Of a stretch of DNA of 64,000 nt, positions 41,025 to 49,869 are shown one piece after another. Origin of the DNA: Butyrivibrio sp. (GTDB lineage Bacteria > Bacillota > Clostridia > Lachnospirales > Lachnospiraceae); contig SVGC01000019.1 in the NCBI GenBank assembly GCA_015056495.1, forward strand, positions 1 through 64,000. The letters run 5' to 3'. The notes below the pieces were generated by a model that was not told the DNA's origin, searched no databases, and saw only the letters and a list, made by a program, of their open reading frames with translations. A program made the position numbers and the translations under genes. Each line of letters begins with the position of its first letter. The first letter of the stretch is position 1.

Positions 41025-41150
41025 TCAATTTTCTGTAACTGTACCACCACCTGCACAACCAAATCCACACCAAGCAAATTCCATGGTGTTTAACTCGTCT
41101 GCTTCAACGCAGGTATCTTCAATTTCTACAATTTCCCAACTAGTATCCAT
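41025..41150 (-). CDS. Putative RiPP precursor peptide, 41 aa
   Basis: MDTSWEIVEIEDTCVEADELNTMEFAWCGFGCAGGGTVTEN; strong RBS GGGAGGTGA; directly upstream of the rSAM/SPASM gene. Confidence 0.82.
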   Translation of the reverse strand: MDTSWEIVEIEDTCVEADELNTMEFAWCGFGCAGGGTVTEN

Positions 41151-41175
41151 GTGTGTCACCTCCCTTCTTGCATAA

Positions 41176-41205
41176 ATTGTACTATCTGCTAATAAAAAAA
41201 AACAA
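41176..41205 (-). promoter_or_regulatory. Putative promoter of the RiPP precursor operon
   Basis: Minus strand TTGTTT (41205-41200) - 18 nt - TACAAT (41181-41176). Confidence 0.4.
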
Positions 41206-41245
41206 CGGACAAAGTAGTCAGTTTATTTGACTACTTTGTCCGTTG
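41194..41245 (-). promoter_or_regulatory. 18-bp-arm perfect palindrome; operator and/or intrinsic terminator (T9 on the minus strand)
   Basis: CAACGGACAAAGTAGTCA-GTTTATT-TGACTACTTTGTCCGTTG (41203-41245), A9 at 41194-41202. Confidence 0.8.
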
Positions 41246-41272
41246 AAAAAATATAATACCACATATTATAAT
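41243..41272 (+). promoter_or_regulatory. Putative promoter of the 48-aa secreted-peptide gene
   Basis: TTGAAA (41243-41248) - 18 nt - TATAAT (41267-41272). Confidence 0.5.
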
Positions 41273-41309
41273 TCAATAAAATTCATCTTTTGAAGGGACT
41301 TCGCCTGCT

Positions 41310-41456
41310 ATGAAACACTTTAAACTTTTATATTCTATTGCAATTTTCACACTAATACTTAATTACACCTATCCTATTGGTAGTTACATAAATAGCAATA
41401 CCACTGAGTATTCCATATTCTCAGATGATGAATCAGATGATGAAATCGAATTCTAA
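41310..41456 (+). CDS. Putative secreted signalling pro-peptide (pheromone precursor-like), 48 aa
   Basis: MKHFKLLYSIAIFTLILNYTYPIGSYINSNTTEYSIFSDDESDDEIEF; AAGGGA RBS, signal-peptide-like N-terminus; convergent with and overlapping (4 nt) the TPR regulator gene; absent from the ORF track. Confidence 0.6.
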   Translation: MKHFKLLYSIAIFTLILNYTYPIGSYINSNTTEYSIFSDDESDDEIEF

Positions 41457-43303
41457 CTTAACCAATCTTGTCTTGCTTCATATTTAGATATTTTTTTTCT
41501 CAAAAAACAACTATGTTTTTTCCTTTTAGAAAAAATATCTAAATAATAGGCTTGAGTAAAAAAGTATTTATAACAAGCATCATAATAATTCCCCTTACTT
41601 TTTGCCATATTCCATATAAGCACATAAAGGCTTTTCGATATAAGAACATTCCTTCTTTTCATTAAAGCTTCTGCTACTAGTTTCTTAGCTATTATGTCCG
41701 AGTTCAGATATTCACCCTTATTTCCTAGATAGTTTGCGCACCATACCATTATTGTCTCGTAAATAACAAATTCAAGATGATTTTTATCATCATCAATTTT
41801 TTTTACTATTCCTACTATATTATCCACGAATTCATTATTCACTCTTCGCACCTTAGTCACTATATTGTACAAACAGGTTATTTCTGATCTAGACAAATAT
41901 CCCTGAATTTCAGGTAATTCATCTACATCTATTTTTGTCAGTTTCAATGCCGTTTTAAGATTTTTTACAAACCGCTCCACTGAAATGTCTTTTTTTCTCA
42001 GCATTGAAAGATTAATCATTCGAATCAGTATCTGCACATTCTCAGGATAATTCTTATTAACTTTATGTTTCAGATACTCTACTATTTCATCTGCACTTGC
42101 ATAATCACCTTCATTGCATTTTCTTTTGTACTCATTGTACTTATCAATCAACCTATGGTCGTTAGATAACAGTTCGGCCCTTCTGTAATCTGCATTGATT
42201 CCTAACTTGGATAGAAGTCCATTAAAGACTGCTTTTTGAGGATTATTCTTCCCGTTCTCAATTCGTTCAAGAGTTTTTAATGTGCATACTCCTTCAGCAA
42301 GATCTTTTCTGGTTATTCCCAGCATCGTACGGCGGCTTTTTATTAGTTGACCAATATTATAAATTGACAGACTTTCATATATGTAGCAGCTGTATCCCAT
42401 TTTTTCCGGAACATCATAGTCTCGGAACAGTCCTAAAAAGACGTCTAGGAACTTTTTGTTTAACTCCTGCTCTTCCTGATCATAGATTGCTGCCAGCTCT
42501 TCTTTTATTTCCAACAGCTCAACGACATAAAAAAGTCGATTATTATCTCTAAGAAGATTAATTGCCTTATCTACTCTTTGTGATAACTGCTTTTGCTCTA
42601 CAATCTTCTTTAATCTTCCGTCTTTTTTATATAACTCGTACAGCACTACTACAAGATAGGGATATATTTTACTTTTAATGATTGCCTGCGCATCAGAATA
42701 GAAAAATACATCCATCATCTTTTTTAAATCTCGTGTGGCTGTCTCGTAATCCATTTCCCCTATTAGAGCTGCTAAATAGAGCTTCTTGCCTAGCAGATAA
42801 TATTCCACAGAAGCCAAAAGGTATCTGTCTATGTGTTCCAAGTCAATAGATGGCATTGTAACTTCGACAGACTCATTTATAACATCATAAACTTCCTTGA
42901 GATCAGCCTTTTCCTGCATCAGTATTCTTGATTTCATATCAAGAAGGAATTGATATTCAATTTTTTCTGATTGATTGCAACTTTCTAACAACTTATCTAA
43001 TAAAAGAGCAGCTTCTTTAGTCTTTTGTTCTTCTATCAATTTTTCGAGCTGCTCTTTTTCCAAATGCCTTGCATATTCATCGCCATTGACAAAATCTTCA
43101 TAGTCATCATTGGATATTCCTAAACGCTCTACCAATCTATTCCGCATCAAATAGTCAGGAAGCCTTTTTCCAAGCCCTATGTAATACATCATAGAACTGG
43201 TATACAAGCCATAGGCCAGTTTCTCGGTATCTACTCCTTTATATTCAATCAAAGAGTTCAAAAAAGCGTGAAAGTTGATATTGTCCTCGTACTGCATAAA
43301 CAA
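41453..43303 (-). CDS. Large HTH plus TPR-like transcriptional regulator (RRNPP-like), apparent internal duplication
   Basis: 616 aa; central IGQLIKSRRTMLGITRKDLAEGVCTLKTLERIENGKNNPQKAVFNGLLSKLGIN is XRE-type; the rest is helical and repeat-rich. Confidence 0.75.
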   Translation of the reverse strand: MFMQYEDNINFHAFLNSLIEYKGVDTEKLAYGLYTSSMMYYIGLGKRLPDYLMRNRLVERLGISNDDYEDFVNGDEYARHLEKEQLEKLIEEQKTKEAALLLDKLLESCNQSEKIEYQFLLDMKSRILMQEKADLKEVYDVINESVEVTMPSIDLEHIDRYLLASVEYYLLGKKLYLAALIGEMDYETATRDLKKMMDVFFYSDAQAIIKSKIYPYLVVVLYELYKKDGRLKKIVEQKQLSQRVDKAINLLRDNNRLFYVVELLEIKEELAAIYDQEEQELNKKFLDVFLGLFRDYDVPEKMGYSCYIYESLSIYNIGQLIKSRRTMLGITRKDLAEGVCTLKTLERIENGKNNPQKAVFNGLLSKLGINADYRRAELLSNDHRLIDKYNEYKRKCNEGDYASADEIVEYLKHKVNKNYPENVQILIRMINLSMLRKKDISVERFVKNLKTALKLTKIDVDELPEIQGYLSRSEITCLYNIVTKVRRVNNEFVDNIVGIVKKIDDDKNHLEFVIYETIMVWCANYLGNKGEYLNSDIIAKKLVAEALMKRRNVLISKSLYVLIWNMAKSKGNYYDACYKYFFTQAYYLDIFSKRKKHSCFLRKKISKYEARQDWLS

Positions 43304-43354
43304 ATTACTCCGATAAAAACTGAAATTACAAGGGTAATTATATCATTAAGGTGC

Positions 43355-43412
43355 AAAAAAAAAGTACAAAAATCATGTGAAAATTTGTGCGCATTTCACA
43401 CGATTTTTGTAC
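43355..43412 (-). terminator. Intrinsic terminator of the lipoprotein gene
   Basis: GTACAAAAATCATGTGAAA / TTTCACACGATTTTTGTAC (one mismatch), then T9 on the minus strand. Confidence 0.75.
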
Positions 43413-43452
43413 TCATTTCTTCAAATATAATAAAAAATACTTCGAACTAAAA

Positions 43453-43908
43453 TCAGTAGTTTAATTCATCCAAAAGGTTTTTAACTGCATCTCGATAGTC
43501 AGCTGATGTTTCCACATACACTATTGTATTATCAACTCTTTCAACTGTAGCATATACATCACCATTTTTTACTGTATACTTCTGGGAATTGCCAACATTA
43601 ACATCTGTATGCACGCTGCTACCTTCTTCGTAAGCGTTAACATATTCTGTTTTGGTAAGTTCATAATAGTTCTTGGCAAAATCAGTATCTTCCCCTTCTA
43701 TGAACATTATCTCCACATCATCATCATTCATTGCAAAAAGCGCTGCTGTCGCACCATCAATATCTTCATACTCTGTCATATCAATGACTTCAAATCCCTG
43801 ATCCTGTGCTTTCTCTGTAAATGTAGCTGCTGACACAGGCTCCTTGCTACCGCATCCTGTAAGAAGCGCTCCTACTACAAGTGCTATTGCTAAAACTTTC
43901 TTTTTCAT
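43453..43908 (-). CDS. Hypothetical lipoprotein
   Basis: MKKKVLAIALVVGALLTGCGSKEP lipobox LTGC; start taken at 43908. Confidence 0.75.
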   Translation of the reverse strand: MKKKVLAIALVVGALLTGCGSKEPVSAATFTEKAQDQGFEVIDMTEYEDIDGATAALFAMNDDDVEIMFIEGEDTDFAKNYYELTKTEYVNAYEEGSSVHTDVNVGNSQKYTVKNGDVYATVERVDNTIVYVETSADYRDAVKNLLDELNY

Positions 43909-44001
43909 AATTATAATTTCTCCTTCATAACTACTTTTTCTATAACAGTGATAAGTATACACTACATTGCATGACAGGTTACATAATGAAAATGCATAAA
44001 T

Positions 44002-44037
44002 AAAAAAGACTAATTCGCAATTGAATCAGTCTTTTTT
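44002..44037. terminator. Terminator downstream of the glycoside hydrolase gene
   Basis: AAAAAAGACT...AGTCTTTTTT. Confidence 0.7.
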
Positions 44038-44044
44038 ACCCTTA

Positions 44045-45958
44045 TCAACTAAGGAAAATCACTCTACTCTCACATTTTGACAATTCAAGTTTGACAGTTC
44101 CAGCATCTGTAATGGTCTCATCTAAAGTTACATCGCCATATGGATTCCAGACTGAAACTGCAGCTTTACCAAATATTTCTAATTCATCTGAGACTTTGTC
44201 CATGCCTTCATTGGTGACTATTACGTACTCAGCATTATCTTTGATTTCATAGGTGCATCGAATATTCTTTGAACCATTTACTAATTTAAGCTTTCGCAAT
44301 CCGTTTTTTTCTATAATATCTAATAGCTCTCTGTCATCCTTAAAACATAGTGTTTTTCCACCTTGTGACCTATATTTTTGCAATATATCCACAGTTTCGG
44401 GAGACATATTTTTCTCAAAGTCCTCATCATAGATCAGAAGCTTATAGCTATAATCTGTGATATTGACTGTACCTGCAGTGACCTGGCAGGAGGTATTAAG
44501 CAGTTCCTCTTCAAGATAGTTAAATTCAATTTGATTCTCAAACAGCGGTTTTGCTATCTGCCAGGACAGCTCTTGCGGCTTGCACAGAACAGCAATTTCT
44601 GTATTATTGACTGCTGCCGTATTTAAATAACACATACGCTTTATATAATTACTCATCTTGCGGTACTGTGGCCAAAAAGGATTACCAAGTCCTACTTCCG
44701 GTGGACGCTCGTCTCCCCTGCCATCTCTTACTGAATAGTAAAATGCATGTGGATAAACAAGATTGACACCTCTTACAAATAGCCAGTTAAGATACCATCT
44801 CATATCCTCTTCTGTAAAAAGATATGGATCATCTCTATGCCCACAGCACCCAAAGCATTCATTGCCGTTGCGATGCTTGCCACGATGCCTTGCGCTATCT
44901 GAGCTGCATTTGCCCATAGTTGTATGCTCACCGATCAGTGCATGTCCGTCTTCCGGTTCTACAAATCTCCAGACAATATCCTGGCATGGCCATGTGTAAT
45001 TCTGAAGATAGCCTATGTCAGTACTTTTCTCAGGATGTCCTGTTAGTGCTATTCCATGATCTGTACACCATTTTGACAACTGTCCGTAATATGCCCTGGA
45101 CATGCGTGCATAGATCACTTCATCGTAGATGCGTCTGGCTCTCTGAACTCTCTCTTTTTTATCTGATATATGTGAGATGTCTGATTTATCTGTACCTTCT
45201 GCGTTAGCCGCGTTGTCACATGACTGCTTCTCGAACAGCAGCGGCAGATCTTCTAAGGTTCCTCCTGCTGCCAGATATTCTTCATATATTCCATCACTCC
45301 ATGGTATAAGGCCTTCTCGCGGATTCCTTCCCAGTATACATGGTTCATCTGTAAAAAAGGCTATTATGGTACTTCCAAAATATTCTTTTAACTCTGCATA
45401 ATATTTCTCATGTGTCAGCGCTATAAAAGTCTTTACTGCCTCGGGATCTAAGAGATCACTACTTGGAGGAGCATCGATTTCACCATCATCCTCATTTTCA
45501 TGAACCCCTCTGATATTACCTCCACTTGGCAGCATATAAAAATATCTTTTTCCCTGATCTGTAGCTAAGTCCGCTACAAGCACAGCATCTGTTTCTTCCA
45601 AAGGTGCTTTTGTCATCATCAGACCTTTTGAGGCAAAAGCTTTATTTTTCTTTACCACCATGCCTCTGCAAGATCCAGATGGATACATTGCCTCATCATA
45701 GAGTACAACTTTCATATTCATTTCTTTGGCTTTGCTTACAGCATATTTGACATAATAAAAATATTTTTCTGAAAGGTATTCTATTTCTTTAGGCAGACCT
45801 TTCCTGGGATGAATGACAAATGCATCTACGCCTTTATCTTTCATCTCTTCCATCTGCCTGGTGATCTCATCCTCAGACAGGTAGTCATTCCAAAACCAGA
45901 AAGGAATTGGGGTGTAGTCATCACGTATCTGTTTAAAGCTATCTATTAGGGTACTCAT
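44045..45958 (-). CDS. Glycoside hydrolase-like protein (possibly GH106-like alpha-L-rhamnosidase-related)
   Basis: 637 aa; PFWFWNDYLSEDEITRQMEEMKDKGVDAFVIHPRKGL...VVLYDEAMYPSGSCRGMV; TIM-barrel hydrolase style. Confidence 0.6.
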   Translation of the reverse strand: MSTLIDSFKQIRDDYTPIPFWFWNDYLSEDEITRQMEEMKDKGVDAFVIHPRKGLPKEIEYLSEKYFYYVKYAVSKAKEMNMKVVLYDEAMYPSGSCRGMVVKKNKAFASKGLMMTKAPLEETDAVLVADLATDQGKRYFYMLPSGGNIRGVHENEDDGEIDAPPSSDLLDPEAVKTFIALTHEKYYAELKEYFGSTIIAFFTDEPCILGRNPREGLIPWSDGIYEEYLAAGGTLEDLPLLFEKQSCDNAANAEGTDKSDISHISDKKERVQRARRIYDEVIYARMSRAYYGQLSKWCTDHGIALTGHPEKSTDIGYLQNYTWPCQDIVWRFVEPEDGHALIGEHTTMGKCSSDSARHRGKHRNGNECFGCCGHRDDPYLFTEEDMRWYLNWLFVRGVNLVYPHAFYYSVRDGRGDERPPEVGLGNPFWPQYRKMSNYIKRMCYLNTAAVNNTEIAVLCKPQELSWQIAKPLFENQIEFNYLEEELLNTSCQVTAGTVNITDYSYKLLIYDEDFEKNMSPETVDILQKYRSQGGKTLCFKDDRELLDIIEKNGLRKLKLVNGSKNIRCTYEIKDNAEYVIVTNEGMDKVSDELEIFGKAAVSVWNPYGDVTLDETITDAGTVKLELSKCESRVIFLS

Positions 45959-46035
45959 TTATTTTTCTCCAATAATATCAATACTTTATGTTATTCTATT
46001 GCAATAACTTCAAAACATTTTCAATACACAATATT

Positions 46036-48489
46036 TCAATATTCAATCGTTATCCTTGCTTCTCCTCTTACTATCACTTGCGCCAAGCCATTAAAGAGTC
46101 TTACTTCAGAAGCCTGTTCAGGTGCATGGCTTGACGGGTCACCGTTACCAACGCCTATAACTCCATCTGATATGATTTTTACAAGAGTATCTGCTGTGTT
46201 TACAAGCCTTCCCTCGCTATCTACTGCAGTGAGATTGTAAATGTGGATATCATCTGTGGATATCGTATTTTCAAGATACTCTTTTACTTCGATATGATCA
46301 ATTTCTCCAGTTGTTGTGATCACTTTAGTCTGACATTCAAAACCATCTTTGTAGCTGACGGCTTTGAGCTCTCCCGGCTCATAGATGACATTTTTCCAAG
46401 TCATATACCAGTATTTTTCAACAGGTTGTCTGCCATAGCTCTTGCCATTTACAAAGAGTTCTACTTCATCAGCATTGGAGTATGCATAAACGTTGACAGG
46501 CTGACCTTCGCGGCCTTCAAGATTCCAGTGTGGGAATATATGCAGGCTATCATCCTGTCCCCACCAGGCTTTATAGTAATAGAAGGCGTCTTTTCTAAAT
46601 GCACATATATCCATGATTCCAAACTGTGAATCAACTGCAGGCCATGGCATCGGGGTTGGTTCGCCGTGATAGTCAATTCCAGTCCATAGAAACATTCCTG
46701 CAAAGTAATCTCTCTTAAAGGCTTCTCTGCACTGATCTTCGCCTTTTTCAAATCTTCCTGCTGCCCCTTTTGATGTGCACTTGCTCCTGTTATCAGGATC
46801 CAGTGTAAAGAAGTGTCCTTTTGATTCATCTGTTTCATAACAGCCTCTGGTAGAGCTATTGGCAGCATTATTCTCTGTAATGATCATTGGCTGATTGGGA
46901 TTATTGGCATGGTAATGATCCCAGGCAGGAACTGAATAGTTAAATCCCATGACATCCAATTCTCTTGTAGTTCCAAAGAATGTCTCTGCTGTTTCGTAAT
47001 GCTTATCACCGTCCCAACATACCAGGGCATATGTTATAGGTCTGGTATTGTCTAGAAGCCTTATCTCCTGTCGCATACTTATCACTGTTTTGGCAGTTTC
47101 TTTTTTCATCTGGACATTGACTTCTTCATTGCCAATTCCCCAGAGTATAACAGATGGGTGGTTTCTTCCCTGTCTGACAACACATCTCATTGATTCTATA
47201 TCATCTCTGCAACTACCCATGCGCCTGGTCTCAGACAACACCAGTATTCCCAGCCTGTCGCACAGTTCAAGTACAATGTCAGATGGCTCACCATGGGCTG
47301 ATCTTAACGCGTTCATTCCGCACTTTTTCATTTCACGAAGTCTATATTCAAGAACAGAATCAGGAAGACCTATTCCCACTCCTGCATGATCATGGTGCGT
47401 GCAGAGTCCTTTGATACGTGTACGCTTACCGTTTAGCCAGAATCCCTTATCGGCTGTGAATTCTATTTTTCTAAAGCCAAAGTATTCTGTGTAGTCATCT
47501 TTGTAAATAGATGATCGGTTGGATGCGGATTGGTTAGTAGTAGCACTAATTTGATCTACTCTTTGTTCAAGTGATTCATTTTTTGAACCAAATATCAGCG
47601 CGTTGCTACCTTTTTTACCATTCTCAATAATATATGTCTTAACCTGATACAGGTAAGTGTCATCCAGGTTCCACAGGTGGAAGTCCTCACCTGTGATGGT
47701 CTCTTCCATCTGTACTTTAGTTTTCTCCCAAGGAGCTATTTCAAAGTCTTTGCGTAGTCTTGTAACTTCTTTTCCATCTTGATCATAAACAATGCTAAGT
47801 AGCTCTGCTCTGGCTGTTTCAAGCTTTCTACTGAGTACTTCTGCAGTGATCTTGATATTGCCACTTGTCATATCATCTGCTACGTTGGCCTCCACATGAA
47901 GGTCGTATGGTTCTATGAGGATCTCATCACATATGTACAGCCACACATGTTTGTAGATCCCTCCGCCTTCGTACCACCAGCCTTCACGACCCATAGCGTC
48001 TACACGCATGGCAAGGGTATTGTTTTCATCCTCCCTTATAAGGTCTGTCAAATCATAGAAGAAATGGCTGTAGCCGCTGACATGTGTTCCTACGTAACTC
48101 TGATTAAAGTACACATCTGTATCACGATATACACCTTCAAACACAATGTATATGCGCTTGCCCGCGTACTCTTTTGGTATTCTGAATGATTTTCTATACC
48201 AGCATACGCCTGGTACAATAGATCCGCCTGCATGAAGTCTTGACTGCACTGTCTGCATGGCAGGAATATCATTGATGCCTGCTGTATCTATTTTCTGTAC
48301 ACGTTCTCCATCTATTACAAAATCATGTGGTAATGTGACTTTAGTCCAATCAGAGGTATCAAGGTCTCTTGCTGTAGCGCCTGATACGTATGCTCCTGCC
48401 TTGGCGCCGCCCCAACCATCCTCCGGGAACCTTGGATTTAGATCCTTTTCTATGTATAGCCAGTCATTGTCGAAGTTTAGTTTTTTCAT
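46036..48489 (-). CDS. Glycoside hydrolase family 2 beta-galactosidase
   Basis: 817 aa; NDWLYIEKDLN...VTLPHDFVIDGE; IKGLCTHHDHAGVG; HPSVILWGIGNEEVNVQ; DUF4982-like C-terminus. Confidence 0.93.
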   Translation of the reverse strand: MKKLNFDNDWLYIEKDLNPRFPEDGWGGAKAGAYVSGATARDLDTSDWTKVTLPHDFVIDGERVQKIDTAGINDIPAMQTVQSRLHAGGSIVPGVCWYRKSFRIPKEYAGKRIYIVFEGVYRDTDVYFNQSYVGTHVSGYSHFFYDLTDLIREDENNTLAMRVDAMGREGWWYEGGGIYKHVWLYICDEILIEPYDLHVEANVADDMTSGNIKITAEVLSRKLETARAELLSIVYDQDGKEVTRLRKDFEIAPWEKTKVQMEETITGEDFHLWNLDDTYLYQVKTYIIENGKKGSNALIFGSKNESLEQRVDQISATTNQSASNRSSIYKDDYTEYFGFRKIEFTADKGFWLNGKRTRIKGLCTHHDHAGVGIGLPDSVLEYRLREMKKCGMNALRSAHGEPSDIVLELCDRLGILVLSETRRMGSCRDDIESMRCVVRQGRNHPSVILWGIGNEEVNVQMKKETAKTVISMRQEIRLLDNTRPITYALVCWDGDKHYETAETFFGTTRELDVMGFNYSVPAWDHYHANNPNQPMIITENNAANSSTRGCYETDESKGHFFTLDPDNRSKCTSKGAAGRFEKGEDQCREAFKRDYFAGMFLWTGIDYHGEPTPMPWPAVDSQFGIMDICAFRKDAFYYYKAWWGQDDSLHIFPHWNLEGREGQPVNVYAYSNADEVELFVNGKSYGRQPVEKYWYMTWKNVIYEPGELKAVSYKDGFECQTKVITTTGEIDHIEVKEYLENTISTDDIHIYNLTAVDSEGRLVNTADTLVKIISDGVIGVGNGDPSSHAPEQASEVRLFNGLAQVIVRGEARITIEY

Positions 48490-48520
48490 TGCATGATTCC
48501 TTATCTGAGTTTCTGTGTTG

Positions 48521-48552
48521 CTAGTACAGATGTTTTAAAATATCTGTACTAG
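48521..48552. promoter_or_regulatory. Inverted repeat upstream of the GH2 gene (operator candidate)
   Basis: CTAGTACAGAT-gttttaaaat-ATCTGTACTAG; a related TTAGTACAGATAT lies near 48664. Confidence 0.45.
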
Positions 48553-48938
48553 AATATGTTTTTTATATTAGTGTAATATTTTTCGACAGAAAATTATCTC
48601 TATATTTTGATGAATCATTTTAAAATTCAACCTTTTAAGCATTGGATCTTTGGGCTTTTTACTTAGTACAGATATTTTTTTCACATTTTTGCCTATTTAC
48701 AAATTGATATTTTTCTAGTATATTAGCTGAAGTATTTTGAGATGTTCAAAGTTTCTCTTTGAGCTGGCATCCTTTTCAGGATTGCTGATAATCCCATTCA
48801 TGCTTACAAAGATTGGTGCATGCAGTAACATGTCTTCGATACTTTTAAGCGAATATGAGAAATACTGTAAATAAATTTTTAGTAGAAAGGATTGTTGTTC
48901 CAATCATGCTTCTTGGTTGGCTTCAATGATAAACAAAA

Positions 48939-49724
48939 ATGTATAGCGAATTGTTAGAAAGAAAAAAGTTCCTTGAAAAAATTATCCGTGACATTGAAAA
49001 AGAATCAAAGACGTATCCCTCAGGACGGCTTAGGATAATCAAGAAGAATAATAACGACCAGTACTACTGGGTACAGAAAAAAGGTGATACTAACGGAGTT
49101 TATATCAGCAAGAATGATATAAACACAGCCTATGACCTTGCCCAGAAAGACTATAATCGGAAAGCATTAAAGCTGGCTACAGAGGAGTTAGAAAGAATAG
49201 ATTCATATCTATTATGTTTCCCTGATCATCGCGTTGAAGATTTGTATGAATCATACTCTCCAAGCCGCAAGAAATTAATTAATCCTGCTGTAATACCAGA
49301 AGATCAATTTATTGCAGACTGGAACAATACAGTTTATGAGCCTTTGCCTTTTGAAGATAGTTCATTTAGCTTCTATTCCGCTTCCGGAATTCGCGTTAGA
49401 TCCAAAGTAGAAGTAATGATTGCTGATATGCTAGAGCATTACGGTATTCCTTATAAATATGAGTACCCGTTATATTTAGATGGATTAAGCACTGTTCGCC
49501 CTGATTTCACATGCTTGAATATATCTAAAAGAAAAGAATTTATTTGGGAACACTTTGGAATGATGGACAATCAAAGCTACGCTAATAAAAATATAAAGAA
49601 AATAACAATCTACGAGCAGAATGGCTATATGGCCGGTGACAACATGATACTTACATTTGAGTCTTCTCAAGTTCCTCTTGATTCTCGTGTTATCAAGGCC
49701 AAGATAGAGAAGTATCTTCTGTGA
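48939..49724 (+). CDS. Hypothetical protein with PD-(D/E)XK-like nuclease region
   Basis: 261 aa; RSKVEVMIADMLEHYGIPYKYEYPLYLDGLSTVRPDFTCLNISKRKEFIWEHFGMMD. Confidence 0.6.
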   Translation: MYSELLERKKFLEKIIRDIEKESKTYPSGRLRIIKKNNNDQYYWVQKKGDTNGVYISKNDINTAYDLAQKDYNRKALKLATEELERIDSYLLCFPDHRVEDLYESYSPSRKKLINPAVIPEDQFIADWNNTVYEPLPFEDSSFSFYSASGIRVRSKVEVMIADMLEHYGIPYKYEYPLYLDGLSTVRPDFTCLNISKRKEFIWEHFGMMDNQSYANKNIKKITIYEQNGYMAGDNMILTFESSQVPLDSRVIKAKIEKYLL

Positions 49725-49869
49725 TTATAATGTTCAAGGCTTAAGTGTTTCAGTGCCTCAGGACTTTAGTGCTTCTTGCAATTGTATCTATGAATGCATG
49801 AATTATATCCATGCATTCGTAGATGATATATATACATGATTCTAACTGGATTATGTGGCTGATAGTCGC

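Noticed and set aside
43355-43412. Second regulatory palindrome for the TPR regulator
   Set aside because: Hairpin followed by T9 on the minus strand directly after the lipoprotein gene is more simply an intrinsic terminator; sequence is unrelated to the 41.2-kb palindrome.
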